Below, in pieces: positions 1-8,671 of a DNA stretch of 32,629 nucleotides. Below the pieces are notes generated by a model. That model searched no databases, was not told the DNA's origin, and worked only from the letters and a program-made list of their open reading frames with translations. The DNA is taken from positions 1 to 32,629 of IMG/VR virus record IMGVR_UViG_3300032294_001948. One strand, written 5' to 3'. Within the stretch, counting starts at the first letter, position 1, and every line of letters starts with the position of its first letter. Source of the DNA: a virus. The position numbers were made by a program, and so were the translations under genes.

Positions 1-720
1 AGAGGAATTGATTCTCGTTTTATTGGAGAATCTGTTGGATTGCTTTGCAATACTGCTTCTCTACCTGGAAGTTCTTTTGCGACAGCAGATATTGTTGGTA
101 ATTATACTGGTGTTGCCGAAAAAATGGCACATACCAGAACATTTACCCAAATTGATTTAGAATTTTATGTTGACAGGTCTTATAGAACTATAAAATTTTT
201 AGAGCACTGGATGGAATTTGTGAGTAGTGGATCACAAGAACAACCATATCAAGATGGATATTATTTTAGAATGAGATATCCTGATGAATATAAGTGTAAC
301 GCAACAAGAATTGTAAAATTTGATAGGGATTATAAAAATTATATTGAATATACTTTCTATGGATTATTTCCATTAACTTTAAATTCTACTGCTATATCTT
401 ATGAATCGTCTGGGATTTTAAAGGCAAGTGCTTCTTTCAGTTATGAAAGATATGTTTGTGGAAGAACTTATAGTATTGATATTGCTAGAAATATGGATAA
501 TAACTTAGTACCAGAGTTGGCAACTAATTTTTTAAATGAAACGAATTTAAATAAACCAGTATATATTCCAATGTCTGCTGGTGCCGCTGGTGCTGGTGGG
601 GTTAGATTTAGACCTGCTAATATTTCATCAACAGAAGCAATTGTAACTGGTCAACTTTACGATCAACTCCCATCAGCAAAAAACTTTAATTCTGTAATAG
701 GAACTAGAAGAACCCTCTAA
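1..720 (+). CDS. 19: Tail tube protein, gp19-like (5' partial)
   Basis: The frame is open from base 1, so the start lies upstream and at least 239 residues are visible. The product resembles the T4-like tail tube subunit gp19, which polymerises into the inner tube through which DNA passes. The visible part begins with a loop and strand pattern typical of this fold (SVGLLCNTASLPGSSF), then a charged strand with FYVDRSYRTIKFLEHWMEF. T4 gp19 is 163 residues; cyanophage forms are longer, as here. The C-terminal part has an Ala/Gly-rich insertion (SAGAAGAGGVRF). The position just before a gp26-like gene and the tape-measure and hub genes fits a tail operon. The identification rests on sequence recognition only. 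Confidence 0.8.
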   Translation, partial: RGIDSRFIGESVGLLCNTASLPGSSFATADIVGNYTGVAEKMAHTRTFTQIDLEFYVDRSYRTIKFLEHWMEFVSSGSQEQPYQDGYYFRMRYPDEYKCNATRIVKFDRDYKNYIEYTFYGLFPLTLNSTAISYESSGILKASASFSYERYVCGRTYSIDIARNMDNNLVPELATNFLNETNLNKPVYIPMSAGAAGAGGVRFRPANISSTEAIVTGQLYDQLPSAKNFNSVIGTRRTL

Positions 721-723
721 ATA
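716..723 (+). promoter_or_regulatory. Possible T4-type late promoter
   Basis: TCTAAATA differs from the T4 late octamer TATAAATA at one position. It overlaps the stop codon of the tail tube gene and lies 26 nt before the next start codon. The same 15 bases (CTCTAAATATTTTTA) recur at 22065-22079 before another gene, which makes chance less likely. Late promoters of this kind are read by host polymerase with gp55-type sigma and gp33/gp45; those genes are not in this window. Confidence 0.45.
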
Positions 724-749
724 TTTTTATATGAATTGTAAGGATTATT

Positions 750-1469
750 ATGCCTTTACCCAAAATTTCCACACCAACTTATGAGTTGGAAATTCCTTCT
801 TCAAAAAAGACAATTAAATACAGACCTTTTCTTGTTAAAGAAGAAAAAGTTTTAATTATCGCAATGGAAAGTGAAGATAGTAAGCAGATTACAAATGCCG
901 TAAAGAATGTAATTTCTGCTTGCATTTTAACAAAAGGTATCAAGGTTGAAGAACTATCAACTTTTGACATTGAATACCTATTCCTCAACATTCGTGGAAA
1001 GTCTGTCGGGGAAGATGTTGAAGTTTTGATTACTTGCCCAGATGATAATCTTACTCAGGTTCCTACATTAATTAATCTTGATGAGATTAAAGTTCAAGTT
1101 TCTGATGATCATTCAAGAGATATTAAACTAGACGATAATCTAATCCTAAGGATGAAATATCCTTCAATGGATGAGTTTATTAAGAGCAATTTTACTGCTG
1201 GAACCGAAATTGGTGTAACAGAAACTTTTGATCTTATTGCTTCTTGTATTGAACAGGTTTATTCGGAAGAAGAGTCTTGGTCAGCAAAAGATTGCACTAA
1301 GAAAGAACTTTTAGAATTTATTGAGCAGTTGAGTTCAAAGCAATTCAAAGAAATTGAAACATTCTTTGACACAATGCCAAAACTTTCTCATACAATATCA
1401 GTTAAAAATCCAAAAACTGGTGTTGAAAGTGAAGTTGTATTGGAGGGACTTACTTCTTTTTTCGGGTAA
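750..1469 (+). CDS. 26: Baseplate hub/tail assembly protein, gp26-like
   Basis: This 239-residue protein matches the pattern of the T4 base plate protein family (T4 gp26/gp51 type; T4 gp26 has 208 residues), which acts in assembly of the baseplate hub. Conserved features are the opening PKISTPTYELEIPSS, the segment EYLFLNIRGKSVGE, a short cysteine-containing strand (ITCPDD), and an acidic helical C-terminus. A ribosome-binding sequence (AAGGA, 740-744) sits 5 nt before the ATG. The last codons contain an in-frame slippery heptamer, and the -1 frame stays open through the next small ORF. The gene therefore has the architecture of a phage tail assembly chaperone placed between tail tube and tape measure. 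The family call is firm; the chaperone role is inference. Confidence 0.78.
   Translation: MPLPKISTPTYELEIPSSKKTIKYRPFLVKEEKVLIIAMESEDSKQITNAVKNVISACILTKGIKVEELSTFDIEYLFLNIRGKSVGEDVEVLITCPDDNLTQVPTLINLDEIKVQVSDDHSRDIKLDDNLILRMKYPSMDEFIKSNFTAGTEIGVTETFDLIASCIEQVYSEEESWSAKDCTKKELLEFIEQLSSKQFKEIETFFDTMPKLSHTISVKNPKTGVESEVVLEGLTSFFG
1457..1463 (+). promoter_or_regulatory. -1 ribosomal frameshift slippery site T TTT TTC
   Basis: The heptamer fits X XXY YYZ in the reading frame of the upstream gene (codons TTT 1458-1460 and TTC 1461-1463). It lies one codon before the TAA at 1467. After a -1 slip, reading continues CGG GTA AGT ATG into the ORF at 1472-1645 without a stop. This would add 60 residues to the first 238, giving about 298. 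The geometry matches lambda gpG/gpGT-type frameshifting. I did not identify a stimulatory pseudoknot or stem downstream. Confidence 0.65.
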
Positions 1470-1471
1470 GT

Positions 1472-1645
1472 ATGGCTCATGAAGATCTTGAGTCATACTA
1501 TAAGGTTAATTTTGCCTTAATACAACATCATAAATATAGCTTGACAGAGTTAGAAAATATGATACCTTGGGAGAGAGAAATTTATCTTTCTCTTCTCAAG
1601 CAGTATATTGAAGAGGAAAATCTAAAACAAGGAATAAATGGCTGA
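1472..1645 (+). CDS. Small ORF, probable frameshift extension of gp26-like protein
   Basis: This 57-codon ORF begins 2 nt after the stop of the gp26-like gene and lies in its -1 frame. It overlaps the next gene by 8 nt. It encodes an acidic helical protein with a central LENMIPWEREIYLSLL segment. The arrangement and the PWER-type motif resemble the T extension of tail assembly chaperones, which recruits the tape measure protein. There is no clear ribosome-binding sequence before the ATG, which favours expression by frameshifting over independent initiation. It could also be a separate small protein; only expression data would settle that. Confidence 0.65.
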   Translation: MAHEDLESYYKVNFALIQHHKYSLTELENMIPWEREIYLSLLKQYIEEENLKQGING

Positions 1646-3263
1646 GATAAAATCGCCACTGTCGGGAGGATTGAGAATTGCTAGAAGAACAGTGTCTGCA
1701 GATGCTTTTGTTAGAGCAACACCTGCACCCACTCCTGCTGCTCAGCCAGATCCAGTTACAACATCATTAATTCAGAGAAACTCGTTAGCATTAAATTCGG
1801 TTTCCGAACAATTATCTGCACTGACACAACAAGTTAACTCATTAAACGTTGCGATGCAGAATGTTTATGGGAATGTTAGTCAAAGTGCTGCATTAGAAAG
1901 AAGACAAACTGCTCAGGAACAAGATCAAGAAAGAAGACTTGCTGAGCAACAATTAAGAGAAGGAAAAGAGAGTATTATTGAACGAAAGATACAAAATGCT
2001 CTTGTATATCCTGTACAAAAAGTTGCAGCAAAAGCATCATTTACTCTATCTCGTTTAATGCAATTTTTTACCACTCTTCTGGGTGGTTGGTTATTGCAGC
2101 AAGGTATAGAAACTATCAAGGCCCTTGGTGACGGAAATAGGCAAAAGTTAGAAGAAATTAAAAATAGTGTCATTAAAAATCTTGGTATTATTGGTGGAAT
2201 ATATGCTGGAATTAGGTTTGGATTAACTTCTGTATTCAATATACTAACAAGAGTTGCTGCTAGGGTTACAACTGCTGTTGCAGTTGGATTATTTTTAAGA
2301 CCCGTTCAAGCACTTCTTGATGGTGTAAAGGGAGCAGCAAATAAACTTATACCTAAAATTAAAAATATTCTCCCCAATTTTTCAAATAGTGGTAAAGGAA
2401 CACCACCGCCAGCAACACCACCGCCAGCAGCAACACCGCCCCCCGCAGGTCCGGCAAGAACAGTAGCAGAAGCAGAACAAAGAGTTTCGGGGCAAGGAAT
2501 AAACAGATTTGGGTTAACTTCTATACTCACCGGTGGTGCATTAGGAACTGGTTTAGACATTGCCGGAGGAGAAGATCCTGCAAGAGCAGCAGCAGGTAAT
2601 TTTGGTGCTGCTGGATTATCAGCTATGGCAGGAAATTTTGCCTCTAAAATTCCTGGACCACCTTGGTTAAAATTATTAACTGGGCTCGGTGCTGGGGCTT
2701 TTACTTTCAGTGAAACAATAGATCCAGTGAAGGGTTTTTATGATAAGACAACTGAAATGTTTGGTGGTGGTGCGTCTGGTGGACCAGGTGTAGATAAGAA
2801 TCTATTATCTACACCAATAACTAATAAAGTTACAGATATTGCTTTTAATTCTAATAATTTAATGGGTGATGAAAAAGAAACTTCCGACATAGCGACACAA
2901 TCTGAAAAGCAAGATTTTAGCAAACCAGCACAATATGGAGAAATTAATGTTGCTCAGTTGATGGGTGTAGAAGCAATTAATTTGCAAGATGCATTTAGTT
3001 CTTCTGCATTAAAGACTCCCATTGCTGATATAACTCCAATAAAACAGGAAGCAAAAATGAAAGCAGAAAGTGTTGGTCCTTTACCAGAACCAGCACCTAC
3101 AATTATTCCATTACCAATGGGTGGAACACAAGTTGCCGCAAAACAAGGAGCATCTGGACAAAATACTGGACCAGCAAACAATGTTCCAAGTATTGATCCA
3201 GAAAATCATAATAATTTTTATGTTGTTTATGCTCACTCAGTGTACAATGTACCGATGACATAA
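1638..3263 (+). CDS. Tail tape-measure or hub-type structural protein
   Basis: This is a 541-residue protein with an AAGGA ribosome-binding sequence at 1629-1633. Its parts in order are a Pro/Ala-rich N-terminus (about 25-40), a long polar coiled-coil-like helix (about 50-125), a hydrophobic segment (139-153, ending GGWLLQQG), further hydrophobic and glycine-rich helices (about 180-225), a Pro/Ala linker (TPPPATPPPAATPPP), and a low-complexity C-terminus. Coiled coil followed by hydrophobic helices is typical of tape-measure proteins, and the gene directly follows tail tube and chaperone-like genes. The same R-x2-x-F-x2-TL-x2-GWLL pattern occurs in the next protein, so the two look like paralogues. 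T4 counterparts would be gp29 or gp28, but I see no decisive similarity. Confidence 0.5.
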   Translation: MAEIKSPLSGGLRIARRTVSADAFVRATPAPTPAAQPDPVTTSLIQRNSLALNSVSEQLSALTQQVNSLNVAMQNVYGNVSQSAALERRQTAQEQDQERRLAEQQLREGKESIIERKIQNALVYPVQKVAAKASFTLSRLMQFFTTLLGGWLLQQGIETIKALGDGNRQKLEEIKNSVIKNLGIIGGIYAGIRFGLTSVFNILTRVAARVTTAVAVGLFLRPVQALLDGVKGAANKLIPKIKNILPNFSNSGKGTPPPATPPPAATPPPAGPARTVAEAEQRVSGQGINRFGLTSILTGGALGTGLDIAGGEDPARAAAGNFGAAGLSAMAGNFASKIPGPPWLKLLTGLGAGAFTFSETIDPVKGFYDKTTEMFGGGASGGPGVDKNLLSTPITNKVTDIAFNSNNLMGDEKETSDIATQSEKQDFSKPAQYGEINVAQLMGVEAINLQDAFSSSALKTPIADITPIKQEAKMKAESVGPLPEPAPTIIPLPMGGTQVAAKQGASGQNTGPANNVPSIDPENHNNFYVVYAHSVYNVPMT

Positions 3264-3264
3264 T

Positions 3265-5166
3265 ATGGCACAAAATCTTCAAGGGACTTTAATAAAATCA
3301 ACAATAGGAGTAGATAAAATTAAAAAGTCTGTAATGACTTTTAATAAGAGTATTAACACTACTCAAAAAACGGCGATGAAGATTAATACTTCATTGTCAA
3401 ATAGTAATCGCCAAAAACAACAATCAATAAGACTTTCCGTATCCAACTTTCAGAAAAGAAGAGAAGCAGTTAGAAGAAGAGAAAGAGAAGATATAATTGA
3501 AGCATCTGGAATTAGTGGGGCAATTAGAAGGCAGGGTAAAGTAATATCATCTAGCACAAAAGGTTTTCTTGGTAGAATATTAGATTTTATTGGAACTTTA
3601 ATGGTTGGTTGGTTATTAAATAATCTTCCAATAATTATTCGTCTTGGTGAACAACTCATAACAAGAATGGGTAAGTTATATGTTGTTTTGAGATCTTTTG
3701 TGGGTAACGTTACAACAATACTTTCTGGATTTGGAAGTCTTTTAACGGGAACTTTTAGAAATTTAATTGCTTTTGATTTCAGCACTCAGAAGCAATTAAT
3801 TGATAGTAGTCTGTCCAATATTCAAAATGGAATGATAGGTATTGAAATGGACTTTAATAGAGCAATAGATCTTCTTTCTCAACCACTTGATCTTGGATTT
3901 GATGAACTAGATATTCCAGAAGAAAGGGGTGAAGCACCACCTGCTGCACCGGAAGATGTCCCTACTACTCCTAGTGGGGGTGAGAAATTTAAACCATTAT
4001 TAGATTTAATTTCTTCTGGAGAATCTGCTGGTGGTGGATATTCTGCAATGTATCCCGGTGAGTCATATCCTCAAATATTGAATATGAGCATTGCAGAGGT
4101 TATTCAATTTCAAAAACAAAAATTAAAAGATGGGAGAAAATCCGCAGCAATTGGTAGATATCAAATGCTTTATCCTGAAAGTTATGCAAAAGCAGCTGGA
4201 CTTCCTTTAACTGCTAAGTTTTCCCCGGAAAATCAAGATAAGATGGTAATTGCATATCTCAAAAAGAATAGAAGACTTAGTGAATGGGAACAGGGAAAAA
4301 TAAGTGACGAATCTCTTAGTGAAGAACTAGCAAGAGAATTTGGAGCTTTTAGAAGTGCTAGTGGGTATGTTTTGCCGGGAAATACTGGAAGCATTGGATT
4401 CAGTAAATTAAAACCAGTTCTACAAAAAATAAAATCAACACCAGCGGCACCAGCAACACCAACACCAGTAACGCCAGTAACAGGATCTCGTGTTGTTGAT
4501 ACCGCTAAAATATCACAAGGTGGAAATAGAACAGTAGCACTGACACCAGGACAGGGATTTGGTGCTTATAGAAGTCCTACTAGATCACACGCTGGTATTG
4601 ATATTCATACTAGTGGGCAAACAGGTTGGTTAGTTGGATTTAAAGGATCAGGTACAGTAACCTACGCTGGTGTTGGTGGTGGGTATGGAAATCTGGTTAT
4701 TATTAAATCTGGAAATACCGAATATTACTTTGCGCACCTTGCAAGAATAATGGTTAAATTGGGAACTTATAATGGGCAAGTAATTGGTGAAATTGGTAAT
4801 ACTGGTGGATCGAGAGGAATACATTTACACTATGAGGTAAGACCAAATGGAAGACCAATTGATCCAAAACCATATCTAAACCTATTAGATATTGGAAGGC
4901 AAACTGCTGCACCTCAAACTGCCGCAAAACCAGCAACTTCAACAGGAATACAAATCGCAAGCGCAAAACCACCAACCACACAAGTTGCAGGAAAAGTTAC
5001 ACCAGAAAGAAAGGGACAAACAGTAGTGGTTCCAATACCAGAAATGCAAGTTGCACAAGCACCACAACAAGTTCAATCTTCATCTGGTGGTGGACTAAAT
5101 GTTTCTATTGATAAAAGTGGATTAAATAGATATATCGAACAAAGTCAGTATCTTTCCCTAGCGTAA
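3265..5166 (+). CDS. Tail-associated peptidoglycan hydrolase: muramidase-like plus M23 peptidase
   Basis: This 633-residue protein begins with a basic helical part (RRREREDI, about 65-75) and a hydrophobic segment (104-118, ending GWLL) shared with the preceding protein. A lysozyme-like domain follows at about 243-390, with a candidate catalytic Glu253 in LISSGESAGGGY and AIGRYQMLYPESY near 296-307. A Pro/Thr linker leads to an M23-type metallopeptidase domain at about 430-540, with His442 and Asp446 (SHAGIDIH), His491 (FAHLA), and His520/His522 (GIHLHYE). These are the usual zinc and catalytic positions. The protein should cut both glycan and peptide bonds of the host wall during injection. 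The tail is a low-complexity Gln/Pro/Ala region. It sits where T4 encodes hub and tape-measure proteins. Confidence 0.75.
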   Translation: MAQNLQGTLIKSTIGVDKIKKSVMTFNKSINTTQKTAMKINTSLSNSNRQKQQSIRLSVSNFQKRREAVRRREREDIIEASGISGAIRRQGKVISSSTKGFLGRILDFIGTLMVGWLLNNLPIIIRLGEQLITRMGKLYVVLRSFVGNVTTILSGFGSLLTGTFRNLIAFDFSTQKQLIDSSLSNIQNGMIGIEMDFNRAIDLLSQPLDLGFDELDIPEERGEAPPAAPEDVPTTPSGGEKFKPLLDLISSGESAGGGYSAMYPGESYPQILNMSIAEVIQFQKQKLKDGRKSAAIGRYQMLYPESYAKAAGLPLTAKFSPENQDKMVIAYLKKNRRLSEWEQGKISDESLSEELAREFGAFRSASGYVLPGNTGSIGFSKLKPVLQKIKSTPAAPATPTPVTPVTGSRVVDTAKISQGGNRTVALTPGQGFGAYRSPTRSHAGIDIHTSGQTGWLVGFKGSGTVTYAGVGGGYGNLVIIKSGNTEYYFAHLARIMVKLGTYNGQVIGEIGNTGGSRGIHLHYEVRPNGRPIDPKPYLNLLDIGRQTAAPQTAAKPATSTGIQIASAKPPTTQVAGKVTPERKGQTVVVPIPEMQVAQAPQQVQSSSGGGLNVSIDKSGLNRYIEQSQYLSLA

Positions 5167-5172
5167 TTATAA

Positions 5173-6540
5173 ATGGCAGCAATCGACAGGTCAATATACG
5201 AAACACTTATTCTCGAGTCAAGAGATGGAAAAAAAACTGTCGATGTTAGATTAGGAACGGTATCTATCGACTATTACGAAGACATTTTTTCACCAACAGT
5301 TACTGCAACAATGGTGATTACAAACTCTGGTAACTCTGTTCCAAAATCAGATAATCAAGGCAATCCAGATTTAGTTTGTATGACACCTGATGGTGAAATG
5401 CAATCAATTTATCAAGGTCTTCCGCTAAGAGGTGGTGAAAAGGTTTCTATTAAAATAGCGGGAAATTCTCCAACTAATCCTGGACTAGACTTTGCAACTA
5501 ATCCTGAGGATAATCTTTATGTTTCGAGTATTGGAAATGTTATTAGTGAAAACCAAAGGGAGACATTCGTTTTATACCTATCATCAAAAGAAGCAATTAT
5601 AAATGAAACTCAAAATGTTACTAAAAAATATCCAACTTCTTCCCCAATATCAGCATCTGCCGAGAATATAATTAAAGAATATATTGGAACTAATAAACCA
5701 GTTGAAATTGATCAAACATCAAATAAGTATGGGTTTGTAGGTAATTCCAAAAAACCATTTAGTCTTTTAGTAACTCTAGCATCAAAATCAGTTCCAGAAA
5801 TATCAAAAGGAAATTCAACTGCTGGATTTGTTTTCTTTCAAACAAAAGACGGTTTCTTTTTTAAATCCTTAGATAGTTTAATTACACAAGAACCAAAAGC
5901 ATCTTACACTTATACTGAAATTAATAAACATTCTTCCGAAAGAAATAATGATTTTAATATCTTATCATATACTACAAGCAAAAATCAAAAACTATTAGAA
6001 AATCTAAGAATGGGTGCATTTGCATCTGAAAGAATTGTTTTTGATCCTTCAACTTTTAGAACAACTATTTTAAATTTTGGAAAAGAAGAATATGCTGGAA
6101 AATCAAAAAATCTTGGAACAAAGATAGAACCTCCTAAGATTTCTTTTTCAGATGCGGCTGATCTAGATCTCGGAGAAACTACATCAAGAATAGTTGCAAC
6201 GATTGCAGACATTGGAACATTTGATCCAAAAGTTTCATTAGATCAAAATGCAAACTCAATAAATTATCAGGCACAATCTTTAATGAGATACAATACACTT
6301 TTTACTCAAGTATTAAATGCAACTATTCCATCAAATACAAATTTGAGAGCGGGAGATATTATTGAGTGCCAATTTCCAAAAACAACTATTTCTAAAAAGA
6401 AAGAATTTGATCAGGAGCAAAGTGGTCTATATATGATTAAAGCATTGTGTCATCATTTTGATACCACTGGATCGTATACATCTTTGAAATTAATTAGAGA
6501 TACATTTGGAAAATTCGGAACTAATAATAAGGTAGATTAA
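5173..6540 (+). CDS. Baseplate hub protein, gp27-like
   Basis: This is a 455-residue beta-rich protein starting MAAIDRSIYETLILESRDG. It then shows alternating strands (VDVRLGTVSIDYYEDIFSP) typical of the hub fold that joins tail tube and spike. Its position directly before the gp5-like OB-fold gene mirrors the gp27-gp5 pairing, in which gp27 forms the trimeric collar that holds gp5; T4 gp27 has 391 residues. The C-terminal part ends with a strand-rich segment (SGLYMIKALCHHFDTTGSY) as in other hub proteins. No enzymatic motif is visible. The assignment rests on context and general pattern, so gp27-like is better than a firm orthology call. It is separated from its neighbours by 6 and 3 nt. Confidence 0.55.
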   Translation: MAAIDRSIYETLILESRDGKKTVDVRLGTVSIDYYEDIFSPTVTATMVITNSGNSVPKSDNQGNPDLVCMTPDGEMQSIYQGLPLRGGEKVSIKIAGNSPTNPGLDFATNPEDNLYVSSIGNVISENQRETFVLYLSSKEAIINETQNVTKKYPTSSPISASAENIIKEYIGTNKPVEIDQTSNKYGFVGNSKKPFSLLVTLASKSVPEISKGNSTAGFVFFQTKDGFFFKSLDSLITQEPKASYTYTEINKHSSERNNDFNILSYTTSKNQKLLENLRMGAFASERIVFDPSTFRTTILNFGKEEYAGKSKNLGTKIEPPKISFSDAADLDLGETTSRIVATIADIGTFDPKVSLDQNANSINYQAQSLMRYNTLFTQVLNATIPSNTNLRAGDIIECQFPKTTISKKKEFDQEQSGLYMIKALCHHFDTTGSYTSLKLIRDTFGKFGTNNKVD

Positions 6541-6543
6541 GGA

Positions 6544-8670
6544 ATGTTAGATCAATCTCTCATAAAATCAAATTTCATTGGAAGGGATGGATTTGTATGG
6601 TGGATTGGTCAAATTCCACCAGAGGAAAATCATCAAGGACAAATTAATGGTGCTGGTTGGGGGCACAGATACAAAGTTCGCATTTTAGGATATGATTCTC
6701 CTAGAACATCAGAACTTTCAAATGATGAGCTTCGTTGGGCGCAAGTTATGCTCCCAACAACTGCTGGATCTGGTGCAGCAAACCAGGCAACAACTGTCTC
6801 AATCTCACCAGGAGATTGGGTTTTTGGATTTTTCTTGGATGGATCACCAGATTACAGTTTACCAGTAATCCTTGGTGTATTTGGCAGAACATCACTAGTC
6901 GGAACTAATCAATACATAGCACCTTTTCAACCATACACTGGATATACAAATAAGGTTGATAATGATGGTGCTAACCTCATAAAAAATGAGGCGAATGAAA
7001 ATAATGCAAATGCACAAAAATCACCAAGACACGTATCACCAAATCAAGCAAAGAAAATTGGTCCAGATGAAAGATCTTATTATAGTGCAATTGGAGATAC
7101 TATAAAAGCGGCAACTGGATCTACTTCAAGTGCTATTGAAAAAATATCAACTGAGATTGATAATTTTGTAACTAAAATACAATCAATTTCAGATAATGTA
7201 ACTGGGGCAATTGGGAAAACAAAAGCATTAATTAAGGCAGAGATTGGAAAGATAACAGCAAAAATACAAAAAATTGCAAGTGGAATTGTCAATAATGTAA
7301 TTAACAATTTATATAAAGCATTAGAACCAATATTAAATGCTGGATTAAAATTACTTTATAAAACAGTTTATGCAATTGTTTTTGCAGCAACTCAAAGTGA
7401 TCCAATAGCACATCGGGCAGGAGTTGCGGCACAAGCAGCAATGATTGCTCCAGTTCAGGCAATTGAGGAAGCATTACCTTGTATTGCCAATTCAATACTA
7501 GGATCTATTGGAAATGTAATTAAAAATCTTCTGAGTTCAGTTGCAGACAATGTTGCCAATTTTGTGAGTTGTATTTCAGAACAATTCATTGGTGGTTTAT
7601 TAAATCATATTGTTGGAGGAATAGATTCAATACTTACACCTCTTCTTGGTGGAGTTGAAAAGATTTTAATGGGATTTAATCTAATTTCATTTTTGAGATC
7701 AAGTGCAGAAGGACTATTAAGTAGAAATTTCAGACGCTCTTGCAATGAAATTGCTCCGAATTATAATTCCCCAACAAATCAATGGGTTATTGGTAAAGGT
7801 GCAAAAGAAGAACCAGGTATTCCTATAAAAACTATTTTAGAATCTGCTAATCTAGCAGCATCGATAGCAGAGTCTTTCATTAACACAGGAGAGGCAATAG
7901 ATGATTTTGTAAAAGATGTTGGATCTCTTGACTTCTTAGGAAAAGGTTTCTCAAATCCAGGATTTAAAGGTCTTGTTTCTGATTGTTATGGAGGACCACC
8001 CTTAAATTGTGGTGGAGTTAAAGTTAAGATATTTGGAAGCAATGGATCGGGAGCATCTGCAAGAGCAATTATTGGTTCATTAGTTGGTGATGGACCAATT
8101 ATAACTGGAAGTATTGTTGGATTTGAAATAGATGATGGTGGATCCAATTACGATTTCCCACCATTTGTAGAAATTATTGATGATTGTAAACAAGGATATG
8201 GGGCTGTGGCAAGATCAGTCATAGATTATGATGAAGAATCACCAACTTATGGGCAAGTGATTGAAATTTATATTGTTTCTGAGGGTGAAAATTATCCTGT
8301 TAGTGGTATAGTTGAAGAAACGAGTCCAGAACCACCGTATGTTATCGATGATATCGTTATCATTGAACCGGGAACTGGATATAAAAATACCGATACAGTT
8401 ATAAATGCATCTACTCTTGATGTTGTTGGCGCTGTTGGCATTTCCACTACGAGTCCAATTTCATATGAAATACAGGTTGGTGGTAATGGAGAAATTGTCA
8501 AAGTATTGCCAATAAATAGTCAATTGAATAATGTTTTGGAAGTTAATGATTTGCCAGTTCTTAAAGTGATAAGTGAAACTGGTTATGGAGCAACTCTTAA
8601 AGCAAAACTCAAACCGAGAAAACAATATCAAGGTGAAGTTAAACAACAAATAGATTGTATCGGTAAATAA
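6544..8670 (+). CDS. 5: Baseplate hub OB-fold protein, gp5-like, lacking lysozyme domain
   Basis: This is a 708-residue protein. Residues about 12-116 resemble the N-terminal OB domain of T4 gp5: FVWWIGQIPPEEN, YKVRILGYDSP, a conserved RWAQVMLP, then GDWVFGFFLDG and PVILGVFGRT. T4 gp5 continues with a lysozyme domain and a C-terminal beta-helix. Here residues about 150-420 are instead helical and partly hydrophobic. The C-terminal part (about 490-690) holds repeated strand motifs with GYGA, such as DCKQGYGAVARSVIDYD and ISETGYGATLKAKL, a repeat style common in cyanophage structural proteins. The hydrolase function seems to have moved to the protein at 3265-5166, and the spike to the next gene. 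The protein probably sits at the base of the tail tube. Confidence 0.75.
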   Translation: MLDQSLIKSNFIGRDGFVWWIGQIPPEENHQGQINGAGWGHRYKVRILGYDSPRTSELSNDELRWAQVMLPTTAGSGAANQATTVSISPGDWVFGFFLDGSPDYSLPVILGVFGRTSLVGTNQYIAPFQPYTGYTNKVDNDGANLIKNEANENNANAQKSPRHVSPNQAKKIGPDERSYYSAIGDTIKAATGSTSSAIEKISTEIDNFVTKIQSISDNVTGAIGKTKALIKAEIGKITAKIQKIASGIVNNVINNLYKALEPILNAGLKLLYKTVYAIVFAATQSDPIAHRAGVAAQAAMIAPVQAIEEALPCIANSILGSIGNVIKNLLSSVADNVANFVSCISEQFIGGLLNHIVGGIDSILTPLLGGVEKILMGFNLISFLRSSAEGLLSRNFRRSCNEIAPNYNSPTNQWVIGKGAKEEPGIPIKTILESANLAASIAESFINTGEAIDDFVKDVGSLDFLGKGFSNPGFKGLVSDCYGGPPLNCGGVKVKIFGSNGSGASARAIIGSLVGDGPIITGSIVGFEIDDGGSNYDFPPFVEIIDDCKQGYGAVARSVIDYDEESPTYGQVIEIYIVSEGENYPVSGIVEETSPEPPYVIDDIVIIEPGTGYKNTDTVINASTLDVVGAVGISTTSPISYEIQVGGNGEIVKVLPINSQLNNVLEVNDLPVLKVISETGYGATLKAKLKPRKQYQGEVKQQIDCIGK

Positions 8671-8671
8671 T

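Noticed and set aside
1529-1536. CATAAATA as a late promoter for the 1638 gene
   Set aside because: It is one mismatch from the consensus but lies inside the small ORF, about 100 nt from the next start, where chance hits are expected in AT-rich DNA.
3070-3258. A 62-codon plus-strand ORF in the 3' end of the tape-measure-like gene
   Set aside because: It lies wholly within a longer structural gene in another frame, has no ribosome-binding sequence and encodes only low-complexity residues.
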